This document shows positions 33,537 to 44,299 of a stretch of DNA of 64,000 nucleotides, piece after piece (positions within the stretch are counted from its first letter, which is position 1; the number at the start of each line of letters is the position of its first letter). The position numbers and the translations under genes were made by a program. Source of the stretch: Tetragonia tetragonoides (Eukaryota; Streptophyta; Magnoliopsida; Caryophyllales; Aizoaceae); contig CM076140.1 in NCBI GenBank assembly GCA_038025085.1, forward strand, positions 24,708,501 through 24,772,500, written 5' to 3'. The notes under the pieces were generated by a model that was not told the origin of the DNA, made no database searches, and worked only from the letters and a program-made list of their open reading frames with translations.

Positions 33537-34816
33537 GCCAAAAAAGTGTCTTCAGATTTCTCCGCAAAATCCCGTTGATGAAAGGAGTAATTTTTAAGCT
33601 TGAACTGCTATTTTGCTTTAATAGTTAAGATAAGGTCTTAGATTTTTCCCTCCAAACACTCCTTCATTCCATTCCATTTAGAAGCCTCGTTCAAGAGCTT
33701 TCCAGCGACACGTCTCATGCCTCATTCCGACTCTCGGTCGCCAAGTTGCGATTTAAGATTAAAACCGTCTTTTACCGTTTAGGGGTAAAACGGTCTTTTC
33801 ATGTTTTCCGGAATATTTAAAATCCTCCGGAAATGAAAACGGGCTGGATGACGTAATTATGACGTCATCCAGCTAACTGTTGACAGCCGTCACCAGCCCT
33901 GGGGAAAGTCCCAGGGCCGCTAGCGGCGCTGACTTCCCTTCGGGCCCGGTTCAATTTTTAAGCCGGTCTCATTTTTCAGCTCCAATTAGATCGTACAACC
34001 CTACTTTTCCACGCCTATATAAACAACCCTTCACCTTCAGTTCAAAACACACAGTCTACAGTTGGCGACCTCAATTCTCGGTAGTATTGACACTGAGCTT
34101 CCCCCTCTTTCTTCCAAACTTGAGATCTATTTTTACTATTCTTGTCAAATATAGCCTACAGTTCAGGTACAAATTCCTGAGGGCTCAAATTAAATTACTT
34201 GCTTAATTGTTTATTTTCTAAGTAGTCATAATGTAGATATCATGCTAGGTCTCGTTTTTATTGCTTCCTAAATATTGTTTGTCTAGTCGTTGTGCTGCTC
34301 AACTTGTCAATCAAATGCATGTCTAAATAAGGATTAAAAATAAATGTTGTGATGCTTGTGATACACCAATTGATAGTCTAAGTCTAGGTTGTTAATCCGG
34401 TTTTGCATGGGAATTATCTCTTTAAATTATTAAGCAAACTTGAGTTAGTAGAGGCCGTCATAATACGGGCGATTTGGGTGCCTAACACCTTCCCACCTCG
34501 TACCTTCGCCCCCGAACCCTTTATTCTTGGGTACTTATATGTTTTATATAAGCGGGAGTCTTTCTAAAAACATGATTAGTTCACCTATCGCGCTATTGGG
34601 TTGTCCCTTCGGTTTATCCCTTCGGTTTGTCCCTTTCGATAAAACGCCGATAGAAGATTTGTGACCTCTTTCATGGTTTTTTTATTCAATTCAAGTCTTT
34701 TCAAAAGCTTTTCTACCTCGATGGTCCCTTAAACTTATCTAAGCCCCCAACTGACAAATTTTCTATAAGGACGCACTCCGTGGAAACAAGGATTGGAAAA
34801 ATCCCGGGTCCTTACA
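33537..34816 (+). repeat. 3' LTR of element D
   Basis: Aligns along its whole length with 20593-21865 and ends CCTTACA at 34816, followed by CCATC. The first seven bases of the LTR are absent: the interior TTTTACTCAA runs straight into GCCAAAAAAG. The palindrome (33844-33872), box (33916-33927) and TATATAA (34016-34022) are present. Confidence 0.9.
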
Positions 34817-34821
34817 CCATC
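34817..34821. repeat. Target-site duplication of element D, right copy
   Basis: CCATC after the LTR end; pairs with 20588-20592. Confidence 0.95.
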
Positions 34822-35632
34822 CTTGCTTGGTAGACATGACCGTAATGTAGGACATTTAGTCGTCTTTCATCTAGCAAGACCAATTTTTCATACCTGGCTT
34901 GGACCCAATCTACTTCGGGTAATTCACTTTCCAAAGCTATTCTTAAGGAAGGGATTTCTACCTCGACTAGGAGTATCGCCTCCATTCCGTATACTAAAGA
35001 ATAAGGCGTTGCTCGTGTTGAAAATCGAATAGTGGTTCTATACCCCCATAAGGTGAATTGTAGCTTGTCGGGCCAATCTTCATAGTCTGTCCTTGTTTCT
35101 GCACTATATTAGCGACCCATTCTGGATATTGAGAGACCTTAATAAAACCTGCTGCGAGCTGTTTCTGCACCTCTTCTTTGATTTTTAGTGTCCACTCAGG
35201 TTTCATTCTCCGAAATTTTTGCTTTACCGGCTTTGAATCACGATTGAGCGGTATTGTATGCTGTGCTATCTCACGACTTATTCCCGGCATATCTTTGTAG
35301 GACCAAGCGAAAATGTCAATGTATTCTTTTAAGAGATTTATAAAGCTTTCTCGCTTTTTGGGAGTTAATGATAAGCCAATGCGCACTTCACGCGGCTCTT
35401 GATGATTGATTAATTTTGTTTCTTCCACAATTGAAATATTTTGTTCATGCTCTAATAGTGCTTTAGTTACTTCTTTGGGGAACTCTTGTTCATCTTTTGA
35501 ATTATTAGCTACAAAGTAATCCAGGGAGTAAGAAGAATCAGTAATCATTTCATTAATAGAGGAAACTGGAACATCAACTGAGCCATTACTATTGGCTTTA
35601 ACATCATTAGACTTGCAAACAATATTGAACAT
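34822..35632 (-). pseudogene. RT-integrase deletion fusion of element H
   Basis: The first part is the N-terminal end of a Tat reverse transcriptase: EYIDIFAWSYKDMPGIS, then TIPLNRDSKPVKQKFRRMKP and YPEWVANIV. Normally KKNGKWRMCVDF-type sequence and the catalytic palm follow. Instead, at about 35105, the DNA continues out of frame with integrase sequence (DYEDWPDKLQFTLWGYRTT, ATPYSLVYGMEA). Palm, RNase H, the zinc-binding region and the catalytic part of integrase are therefore all missing. The integrase then runs to D and resumes at 20592. Confidence 0.85.
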
Positions 35633-36035
35633 AGATTTGGGTGGACCACCCGACTCTACTATATTAGACTCGTCTTCAGAATCAGATTCAGTCCGGTCGG
35701 AGTCAGTGTCGGTGTCAGCCTTGGACTCTTCGAGAATCGTGATCTTGATCTTCTTTCCGTTGGCTCCCGTCCACCTTATGGTGCATTTCTGCTATGTGAG
35801 TTGACCCTCGTTTGGAGTGATCAACTTAGTTGGGTCAAAGTTTGCATCTTGAATTGAATTATTGACATTGTGGAGCTCCTCATCCTCTGGATGGCGATGC
35901 TCTTGTCCAAATAGTAGACCTAAAGCATTTTTGGTGTGTCCTCTACCCAATCAAAGTTTAGCCTCCTTGTTACATGCAAAGGAGGGATGAAGGTGATCCT
36001 TCCTTTGTTAAGGGTGTCTGATAAGGTCTCACAGG
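34822..36035 (-). mobile_element. Element H, right part: protease-RT linker, RT start and integrase, with a deletion
   Basis: Continuation of H beyond D. Reading leftward: the linker between protease and reverse transcriptase with acidic segments (36035-35640), the start of reverse transcriptase and then directly the integrase core end up to the insertion point of D. G inserted at 36036. Confidence 0.8.
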
Positions 36036-36304
36036 TGTAAGGACCCGGGATTTCTACAGCCACGGAGTGCGTCCTGATAGAAAATTTGTAAGCTTGGGGT
36101 TTAAATAAGTTCAAGGAACCGTCGAGTTAGAAAAGCTTTTGTAAAGACTTGAATTGAATAAAAACCATGAAAGAGGTCACAAATCTGCTATCGGCGTTTT
36201 ATCGAAGGGACAAACCGAAGGGACAACCCAATAGCGCGATAAGTGAACTGATCATGTTTTTAGAAAGACTCCCGCTGATATAGAACATATGAGTACCCAA
36301 GTTT
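36036..36304 (-). repeat. 3' LTR of element G, left piece
   Basis: The minus-strand LTR end CCTTACA is at 36036. The U5 landmarks CCCGGGTCC, GGACGCACTCCGTGG and the transcribed-region segments of D and E can be aligned. It is cut at about 36304 by the LTR of F and resumes at 47940. Confidence 0.85.
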
Positions 36305-36697
36305 TGTGACCTAAAATAAAGACTCAGGCCCCAAGCCAAATCTGTCAACCACGGGAGCGGCCCGGTCCACGATGCCTGCCCCAAGCCCATGCCATAAGAG
36401 GAAGATGCACATCGGGAGCCATTCCAAAGACGACACGTGTCCCCCCAAAGACAGCTGTATAGGAAACATCACCCTATAAATACCAGTCTCCTGGTATGTG
36501 AAAGAACAACTACTTTTCACCTAAATTATTACTAGCACTACTCTCGAGACTGACTTAAGCTTCGGAGCGGGGATCCCGGAAGCCCCCCCGGGCCAGTTAA
36601 CGTTCTTGTGTGTGTAGGTATTAAAGTTGTCGCCCAGCCGACGGAAACCTAACGCCCAACTGGAGATACTCCCGACATAGGAAAAAACCCCAAAACA
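36305..36697 (+). repeat. 5' LTR of element F
   Basis: From TGTGACCTAAAATAAA to CCAAAACA; matches 47546-47939. The promoter has the palindromic G-box GACACGTGTC (36432-36441) and TATAAATA (36475-36482). Confidence 0.92.
36432..36482 (+). promoter_or_regulatory. F LTR promoter: G-box and TATA
   Basis: GACACGTGTC contains CACGTG and the ABRE-type ACGTGTC core bound by bZIP and bHLH factors. TATAAATA begins 33 bp downstream. Both are kept in the 3' LTR (CACGTG 47675-47680). Confidence 0.75.
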
Positions 36698-36699
36698 TT

Positions 36700-36717
36700 T
36701 GGCGCCGTCTGTGGGGA
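36700..36717 (+). promoter_or_regulatory. Primer-binding site of element F
   Basis: TGGCGCCGTCTGTGGGGA two bases after the LTR. This type is common in Retand-like and related Tat elements and differs from the TGGCGAC sites of the other elements in this window. Confidence 0.85.
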
Positions 36718-36762
36718 GTACTACCTAGTTGAGCCAAAAATCAAACCAACACGAATCATCAG

Positions 36763-38281
36763 ATGACGGAGGTGGAAGATATAACCGACGGGTCGGGATC
36801 GGAGGCCCCTCACGGGCCCCCGCCAAACCCGAAAGCCGCCCATCCCACACGTCCACCACCTTTCAGAAGTTCAGTGCCGACCCCCGGTGGCCAGCCCATT
36901 ATTGAGAACCTGGTATATGAGGGAGACCTGACTCGAGCCATAACCACCATGCAGCAAAAGATAATGGAGGGCATGGCGAGAGAAGTTCGAGACGCCCTCA
37001 AAGCATGCCCCCTCTGGTCCACCGGCCGTTTCCCATCTGTAGCGTCGGCACACCTTTGACGACCGCCCTCGGCCACACAGGATTAAGGCCCCTTCCCAAG
37101 CGTGGCCTGGAAACCTGGAGGACATGCGTCATGTCCTAAACCAACATCGGGACCTTTGGGAGAATGAACAGGAACCCGGCAGGGAGCGTGGAGAACCCTC
37201 GAGGCCAGACGCCCGGGGTATCATCAGTCAGAGGCGAGAAGACAGAGGCGAGGACCGGGAGCCAGCCACCTATCAAGGCGGCTCCTCGAGACCCGATGCT
37301 CGGCAGACCATAATCCGCATGAGCAGAGACAGGGCCTCCATCTCAACACCGTACGCGGACGACGAATGCAGCTCTGGAACATTCCACAGTCGTTCCAAGG
37401 GAAAGACCATCGAGGTGTCATCTTCTCACCGACGCAGCGAGCGGAACGAGAGAAACCAAGACCACAAAGCCGACAACCACTCCGTGCTATCATTATCACG
37501 CAGGCTGGGAGAGCTCTATGTGGAGGAGAAGCGACCTGACTCGCCCTTCACGAGAGAAATTTTATACGCCCCAAGAGTGGCAAAGATCGAGGTACCAGCC
37601 ATAGCTGTGTACTACGGCATTGCGCTGATCGACCCTAGTGAGCACGTGGACGCCTATACGGCGAACATGTACACATACACGACTGATGTACACACCCTAT
37701 GCAAATTCTTCCCGGCCACACTGCGTGGCCTAGCGCTCAAATGGTTCAACGAGCTCCCCCGCGGCTCAGTCGACAATTTTAAAACATTAACGAAGAAGTT
37801 CATTAACCATTTTATCGGCAACAAACGGTCCGAGAAAACCATCTCGCACCTGGCAAGTGTCGTTCAGCTACGAAAAAAACCGCTGAGAGGATACCTCAAA
37901 AGGTTCAACACGGCAAAGACAGAAATCGGAAAAGTGAATGACGAAGTTGCCTACTCCTACTTCCTGCAAGGGTTGTCGCGGAACACATATAAATTTGCCT
38001 TGGTGAAGAAGCGAGTCACTTCCCTTCGCGATGCATTGGACAGGGTTGAAGGCTTCTGTACCGCGACCGAAGTCGCGTAATCCAACAAAGAAAAGGAAAA
38101 AGAGGCAACACCACCACAGGCAGGAAAGAAGAGAAGCGCGGAAATAATGAGAACCAGCGCCCCCAAGCACCGAAGGAACTCCTCCAGAAAGGCCACTCGC
38201 CTCTCCTATGAAGGCGACGAGGCATATCCTTTTTCACGCCCAAAGGAAGTGATCCTGACCGACATCAAGGACAATAACTAG
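36763..38281 (+). pseudogene. gag: Gag of element F
   Basis: Starts MTEVEDITDGSGSEAP at 36763 in one frame, which ends at 37059. The main part is open at 37124-38080: an Arg/Glu-rich linker with repeats of SRPDAR, then the retrotransposon-gag domain (IDPSEHVDAYTANMYTYTT, LCKFFPATLRGLALKWFNEL, FKTLTKKFINHFIGN, LRGYLKRFNTAKTEI). A TAA stop at 38078 separates it from the knuckle and protease frame. It would form the capsid. Confidence 0.88.
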
Positions 38282-39375
38282 TTGATGGACCCCAATTGGA
38301 TACGACAACCCTACAGATACCGGGATAAAGCCAAGTACTGCGACTACCACGAAGATGTGGGGCATACCACGGCTGAATGTAAGGACCTGGAGAGGGAGCT
38401 TCGCCTCCTCCTCTCTCAAGGTCGCCTCAAGAACTACGTCCGGAGGGACGCCGTGGCCAAGCCTATCGCCAAAATAGAAGAACCACCAGAGCTAGATAGT
38501 GACGACGGTGACTTCCTCGCCACTATTGCAGGGGGATTGCCACTGGACAACATAACCATCAGCGCTCACAAAGCCTACGTCAGGGAAGCCGCCCAGGTCA
38601 TGCTCCTCGTCCTCGGACCGTCAAAACCAATGAAGGCCATAACCTTCACAGAAGAAGATATGAGACGGATCGTCGCCCCCCATGACGATCCTATGGTAGT
38701 AGAGCTAAATATTCAAGACCGACAGGTTAAAAGGATACTGATAGACAGTGGAAGCTCGGCGGATCTTATTTCCATCGACTGCTTCAGACAGATGAATTAA
38801 GGCGAGGACAATCTGCAGAGAGCGAGTCACCAGACCCATTGTCGGATTTGGGAAAAAGGTTGTCCACCCACTTGTGAGCTGTAGACTGTCGGTTTACTTC
38901 GGACCCCCAGGAAAGTGCCAAACAACCTTTATCAACTTCTTGGTGGTAGAAGACTCGTCCGCGTACAACGTCATCCTCGGCTGACCCTCCTTGAACAAAA
39001 TAAGGGTTGTGGTCGCCACCCACATGCTCCTCATGAAATTCGAATGCGACGACGGCGAAATTGGCAGCCTATACGGCGACCAAGAGACAGCCAGAGAATG
39101 CTACTTCACAATGGTCCGGCCCATCCTGGAAACCGACCGGGAGAAAACCGAAAGAAAAGGAAAACGGGTGGCATAGGCTATGAACATCGTCGTTGCAACT
39201 GGCGAGGACGACATCGACCTACGGGAGGAAATCACGGAAAAAAGCCGAGGTCGTAGAGGCCACGGAAGAAGTAGCCCTTGACGATTTATACCCTGACCGA
39301 ACTGTTAAGGTCGGCAGTTCCCTGGTGGGCGAAGAGAAACGGTCGATGATCTAGCTCCTACAGGCGTATCAGGAT
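38282..39375 (+). pseudogene. Knuckle and protease region of element F
   Basis: YCDYHEDVGHTTAEC (near 38337-38380) is the Gag knuckle. The protease active site is RILIDSGSSADLIS at about 38735-38775, followed by a stop at 38800. The rest of the protease and the linker to reverse transcriptase continue in other frames (EATEEVALDDLYPDRTVKVG near 39255-39315). An aspartic protease would mature the polyprotein. Multiple frameshifts make it inactive. Confidence 0.8.
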
Positions 39376-40074
39376 GTGTTCGCCTTCTCCGCAAAAGACA
39401 TGCCGGGAGTCAGCTCCGACATCATTATGCACAGTCTCAACAACCTCCCGACAGCAACCCCCGTGAAGCAAAAGAAACGTCATTTGGGGGACGAAAGAAA
39501 TAGAGTTGTGAGAGAAGAAGTGGCGAAGCTGTTAGAAGCCGGCTTTATCAGAGAATGCAGATGCCCCGGTTGGATCAGTAACCTGGTCTTGGTTAAAAAA
39601 TCAAATGGGTCGTGGCGCATGTGCATCGACTTCACTGACCGTAACAAAGCTTGTCCAAACGACAGCTTTCCCTTACCAAGAATCGATCGGATGGTCGATT
39701 CGACGGCTGGCCATCAGACGTTGAGCTTCATAGATGCCTACTCCATCTATCATCAGGTCCCCCTCGATGAGGTCGACCAAGAAAACACCGCCTTCATCAC
39801 GGAACATGGGCTTTACTACTATAAAGCCATGCCCTTCGGCCTCAAGAACGCGGGCACCACATATCAAAGGCTGGTCAACAAGATATTCGAGTATCAGCTA
39901 GGCGACTCAATGGAGGTATATGTGGACGACATGATCGTAAAAACCAAGCTCGGAGGCAACCACGTTCACAACCTGCAGCAGACCTTCGAGAATCTACGGT
40001 TGTACAACATGAAACTCTCAACCCCAAAAAATGTGTCTTCGGGGTACAGGCCGGAAAATTCCTGGGATACATGA
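39376..40074 (+). pseudogene. Reverse transcriptase of element F
   Basis: The longest uninterrupted pol frame. It starts in the linker (FAFSAKDMPGVSSDI) and contains SNGSWRMCIDFTDRNKACP, SFIDAYSIYHQVPL with the first catalytic Asp, the FGLKNAGTTYQRLV motif and the catalytic YVDDMIVKT. The frame shifts at about 40025-40070, where the thumb begins. The domain itself reads through and its catalytic Asp residues are visible. This is the only recognisable reverse transcriptase in the window. Confidence 0.93.
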
Positions 40075-41154
40075 TTAACCAGCGAGGAATCGATGCCAAT
40101 CCCAACAAGGTGGCAGCGATCATGAACATAGAACCACCACGAACGGTCCGAGATGTACAGAAACTCGCAGGTTGCATAGCGGCGCTCGGGCGTTTCATCG
40201 CCAGGGGGGCAGATAAAAGTGCTCCGTTCTTTAACACAATAAAAAAGAACACCAAATTCTGTTGGACCGCTGAAGAAGTACACGCCTTCGACGAGTTAAA
40301 AATGTACCTCACAATGGTGCCTACCATGGTGTCGCCTGAGCCGGGGGAAGAACTTTTTTTCTATCTGGCGATGTCGGACACATCGGTCAGTGCCGTTCTC
40401 CTCGTTGAAAGAGACAAAGTCCAGAAGCCCGTATACTATACAAGTCAACCCTTCAACGGCGCCGAAGACAGCTACTCCATCACGGAGAGAGTAGTCCTGG
40501 CGCTCTACACAGCGAGCAAAAGGCTAAAGCCATACTTCGAATCGCACAAGGTCGTCGTTTTATCAGATCACCCCCGGAGAAACATCCTCGGGAAGCTAGA
40601 CAACGCCGGAAGGATGCTCAAATGGGTCGTACACCTTCAGGGCCTTGGAATAGAGTACGAACTTCGAAAAGCTATCAAAGGACAGACCCTGGGGGACTTC
40701 GTCGGCGAAAGTACTCGCCGCCCAAACCCGTCACATAATCCCGATGTCCCTTGGACAATTTATGTCGACGGATCGGCGACAAACCAAGGATCTGGAGCAG
40801 GCCTCATTTGCACATCTCCGGAAGTCGAAGATTACGAATATGCCCTCAGGTTTAAGTTTGACGCCACGAATAACGAGGCAGAATATGAGGCCCTAATCTC
40901 AGGCCTCTAGCATCCAAGCGCACTCCGACTCACAGTTGGTCGTTAGCCAGATCAACGGCACCTATGAGGCCCGAGACAAAAACATGCTAGCCTACCTAGC
41001 CAAAGCTCGAGAGCTGGTCGCCAAACTAAGAAGCTTCAAGATCACGCAAGTCGCCCGATCTGAGAACAATCGAGCCGACGCATTATCCGAGCTGGCTAGC
41101 TCCGCCAAGACCGACCACTCCCGATCCGTCTTTTGGGGAAAAAGCGGAGAGTAG
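40071..41154 (+). pseudogene. RT thumb/connection and RNase H of element F
   Basis: Begins MINQRGIDANPNKVAAIMN, then KLAGCIAALGRFIARGADKS. RNase H starts at about 40748 with WTIYVDGSATNQGSGAG (first catalytic Asp), then NNEAEYEALISGL (Glu). A TAG at 40908 interrupts; SDSQLVVSQING (Asp) and ENNRADALSELASS (Asp) follow in the frame 40936-41154. All four acidic residues are present. It would remove the RNA strand during reverse transcription. Confidence 0.9.
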
Positions 41155-41173
41155 CATAGAAAAGCAGGAGGTC

Positions 41174-42474
41174 ATGATCCTAGAAAGGAGTTCAACCTGG
41201 ATGGACCCAATCAATCAATTTCTCACCAACGGAACCCTACCGGAAGATAAGAAAGAGGCCGAGAGAGTAGAGAGAAGGTCCAAATGGTTCACTCTCTTCG
41301 AAGGACAACTGTACAAAGTCTCATACTCGCAACCTTTGCTGAAGTGTATTACCCCTGAGGCGGGGAAGAAAGTGTTGTCCGACCTCCACGACGGCGTTTG
41401 TAGCTCGCACATTGGTGGACGAGCGCTGATCACAAAAACCCTCAGAACGGGTTATTTCTGGCCAACGCTAAGACAGGATGCCGTCGCCTATTCAGCTAAA
41501 TGCGCCAAAGGTTTGCAGACATGTATCACAAGCCTGCCACAGAACTTACGCCCATTTCCACCACCCTGCCCTTCGCCCGTTGGGGCATGGACATCCTCGG
41601 GCCATTCTCGACTGCGAAGTATCAGCGCAAGTTCATTATAGTCGCTGTCGACTATTTTACTAAATGGATAGAGGCTGAAGTGGTGACCAAATTTGCGGAA
41701 GCAGATGTCAGGAAATTTGTTTGGCGCAATATCATCACGTGTTTCGGCTGTCTCGGGGATATAACTTTCGATAACGCCGCACAATTTGAAACCCCCAAGC
41801 TCCAGGAATGGTTGAAGAAATACTGCATCATCGACAACTTCACCGCCGTCGCCCACCCACAGCCGAACGGGCAAACCGAGTCCTCCAACAAATTGATTCT
41901 CCTGGGGCTGAAAAGGAAGCCCGAAAAGGCCAAGGGACTATGGGCCGACGAACTCTTGAACGTGCTCTGGGCGCTGAGGACCACGGAAAAGAATGGAACG
42001 GGGGAGACGCCTTTCATGCTTGTCCATGGAGCTGAGGCGGTGCTTCCGATCGAGGTTACAGAGCCAACCCTGAGAGTGTTAATGTACAATGAAGAAAGTA
42101 ACAACGCCTCCCACCGACAGGACCTCGACCTCTTACCGGAAAAAAGGGGCGATGTCCTTCTAAGAGCTGAAATCTATCGCCTTAGGATGTTTAGAAAGTA
42201 CAACCAGACGGTTCGACCTCGGCCCTTGCACGTGGGAGATCTGGTACTGAGAAAAACTTAGGCTATAGGGAAGGCATCCACATCCTGTAAGTTCACCGCC
42301 ACCTGGGAAGGCCCGTACATGATCAAGGAAGAAGTCCGCCAAGGAACCTACCGCCTCCAAACACTGGACGGAGAGCCCATCCCGAGGACATGGAACACCT
42401 GCAACCTCAAGAAGGTACCACATCTGACCCCCGTCGGCCGAAAAGGCGACGGCCAAATTAGGTTAGGCGACTAG
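41174..42474 (+). pseudogene. Integrase of element F
   Basis: The first frame (41174-41641) holds the HHCC zinc-binding region (HDGVCSSHIGGRALITKTL and the following cysteines, one frame broken near 41510). After a frameshift, 41500-42261 contains the catalytic core: FARWGMDILGPF, ITFDNAAQFETPK and NGQTESSNKLILL provide Asp, Asp and Glu. A TAG at 42259 precedes the C-terminal part (TATWEGPYMIKEEV, GTYRLQTLDGEPIPRTWN), which ends in TAG at 42472. No chromodomain is seen. Confidence 0.92.
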
Positions 42475-42508
42475 GACATCAAGCTGTGTAATCCTCTTAT
42501 CATCCACT

Positions 42509-42612
42509 TGTAAACACCTTAGGGTGCAAAATATTTACATGGATGAAAGTAGCATTATCATTCCCTTGTAAACACCTTAGGGTGCAAAATATTTACATGA
42601 ATGAAAATAGCA
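42509..42612 (+). repeat. 58-bp tandem duplication after integrase of F
   Basis: TGTAAACACCTTAGGGTGC begins at 42509 and again at 42567, each followed by AAAATATTTACATG and GATGAAA/AATGAAA. TGTAAA words resemble plant polyadenylation upstream elements, so it may be a duplicated 3'-end region of either strand. Confidence 0.85.
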
Positions 42613-42885
42613 CACGCTTTCACCTAACATCGCACTCTTTACGAATTCTGATTGAAAATAAGATCAGCTAAAGGCAGTTCATTAAGAATAGTTCACGTCG
42701 AATAAAACACTGAAACACAATCAGTCTATGACGAAACTAAACATACAATCTTTCTTCATAACTTTACAACAGAGGACCTGGCATATTCCAACTAAAAGCC
42801 CCGGTACAAAAGTTAGCAAAATACACGACCTATGGTTCTGCGGCCCCATGCCCAACCATGGCCTTTCCCTCAACTACGAGCTGGC
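42613..42885. other. Spacer between integrase and the antisense genes of F
   Basis: No conserved frame. It separates the convergent sense and antisense genes. Confidence 0.6.
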
Positions 42886-44173
42886 TCCCTCGCCATCCTC
42901 CTCACCAGAGCTAGGCTGAGTGAACTCACTAGCCTGAGTAGACTCACCGTCGCGCTCGGCGCCTACATGGCCGCCAGAGCTAACAAGCGCCTCTACGCCA
43001 TCGAGCTCTTTCACCAACTCCACCCAGTCAGAGGCAGGGAATAAGTTGCAAAAGGCTTCGTAAACACGCTGCCGATCTTCTACTCAACCGAATTCAAAAT
43101 GAATGCTTTCCGGAGCGCCCGAACCACCCACCCTGAAGCCCTCAAGTTACCTCGCCAAAACATCCCACTCGCCAGTGACGACGTCAATCCTTTCAAGTAA
43201 CTGACGACGGTCCTCCTTCAAACTCCGCCGTCTTATCAAGATTGCTTTGTAACCTCGCCTCCGACAGGAACACGTGCTCCTCCGCCTGGCTAAGTAGCAC
43301 CTTGTTCTCCTTCCGCAACTCCGTATTTTCCTGGAGAACCTTCCTCGCCCGGATCATCAACAGGTAGAAATAATGCGTGAAGCCCGCCCAGCGAAGGATG
43401 AACTCACAGGCACAATGAAGGATCTGGTCCATCTGGCACCCGTTCTGACCGCACATATAAGCCAAGTCCGCCGAAGGAATTATACCCAATAAACGGGCAA
43501 AGAATCCCTCGATAGCGCCCACGTCGCCCAGTGCTTTCGCCTTGAAAAACGAAAAGCCTTCGTCACGAGGGGGGCCAAAACCATCACGCTCAACACCGGT
43601 TGAACTCGGGCCTGCGTCGCCAGCAACGTCAGGATGAGCATTGCCCGCCCCACCACCACAAGCATCACCATCCTCCGACCTGCCATCGTTAACCCGCCGG
43701 CGCATGTCGCACGCCTGCGACGCAATCGGCTCTCCAAGCATCCCACTGTCAATCAAACGCCCCAACTCGTCGTCATCTATGAAAATTTTACCATCCGCCG
43801 TACGAGAAAAATGCCGCCCAATGTCCCCCGCCTTGGGGGCAACAGGAGCGGCCAAAGACGGATCATTTTGAACTCTAACGGCCAGAGGCTTCGCTACCAA
43901 TGGAATACCTGAAGGCACACGCGCCCTTTTGGACGCCCTCGGCTTCCTCGACACTAATGATTCCCTCAGAGCGTCAATATACTTCTGCGAGTAGGCGACG
44001 GCCGGGGCAACATCGACGGTGGGAAGAGGATTCGATCCCGAAACGTCACCGGGAAGTGACGGATTCGGCACCGATGCATCTCCTTGGCGAGCAGAACACG
44101 ACACCCCTGCATTATCTTGGGGAAGAGTGTTAAGCCAGGAAGAATCGACCAAAGTTGGTCCGTCGCCAGCCAT
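42886..44173 (-). pseudogene. Antisense unit 4 of element F, coiled-coil protein of unknown function
   Basis: Starts at the ATG at 44173 (MAGDGPTLVDSSWLNTLP). The first 130 residues are Ser/Pro-rich with a basic SRKPRASKRARV patch. The middle has GRHFSRTADGKIFIDDDE and IPSADLAYMCGQNGCQMDQI, and the C-terminal part is a predicted coiled coil (LRKENKVLLSQAEEHVFLSEARL). The frame ends at 43193 by a frameshift, and the coiled coil continues in another frame (LLERIDVVTGEWDVLAR) with two stops to a TAG at 42886. I do not recognise the family. A TATA box (44264-44254) and CACGTG (44296-44291) lie upstream. Confidence 0.6.
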
Positions 44174-44253
44174 ATGAACTTACTATCCATGCGTTTGTTT
44201 TGAAAGCAAATTACGAAATGGAAAGCAAGATAAAGTGGAGGAGCCAAGCTACG

Positions 44254-44296
44254 TATATATATTAAGAAAAACATAAGCAAGATGAAGAGACACGTG
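44254..44296 (-). promoter_or_regulatory. Promoter of antisense unit 4 (F)
   Basis: CACGTG (44296-44291) is followed after 26 bp by TATATATA (44264-44254), with the ATG about 80 bp further. Alternatively this could be the intron between units 3 and 4, since GAGGTTAAT at about 44318 could act as a donor. Confidence 0.5.
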
Positions 44297-44299
44297 GTA

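Larger units (their letters stand above)
20593..34816 (+). mobile_element. Element D, complete RT-less Tat element carrying antisense PMD and DUF7745-like genes
   Basis: A 14.2-kb element with LTRs of about 1.27 kb and a CCATC duplication. Plus strand in order: LTR, primer-binding site, leader, gag, protease, two zinc-knuckle frames, a non-coding spacer, integrase. Minus strand: a DUF7745-like gene, then a PMD gene. A 3' UTR with 60-bp repeats and the 3' LTR follow. No reverse transcriptase or RNase H domain lies between protease and integrase. The LTRs differ by visible substitutions and small indels, so the insertion is not very recent. All ORFs are broken to some extent. It must have used reverse transcriptase from another element. 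Confidence 0.9.
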
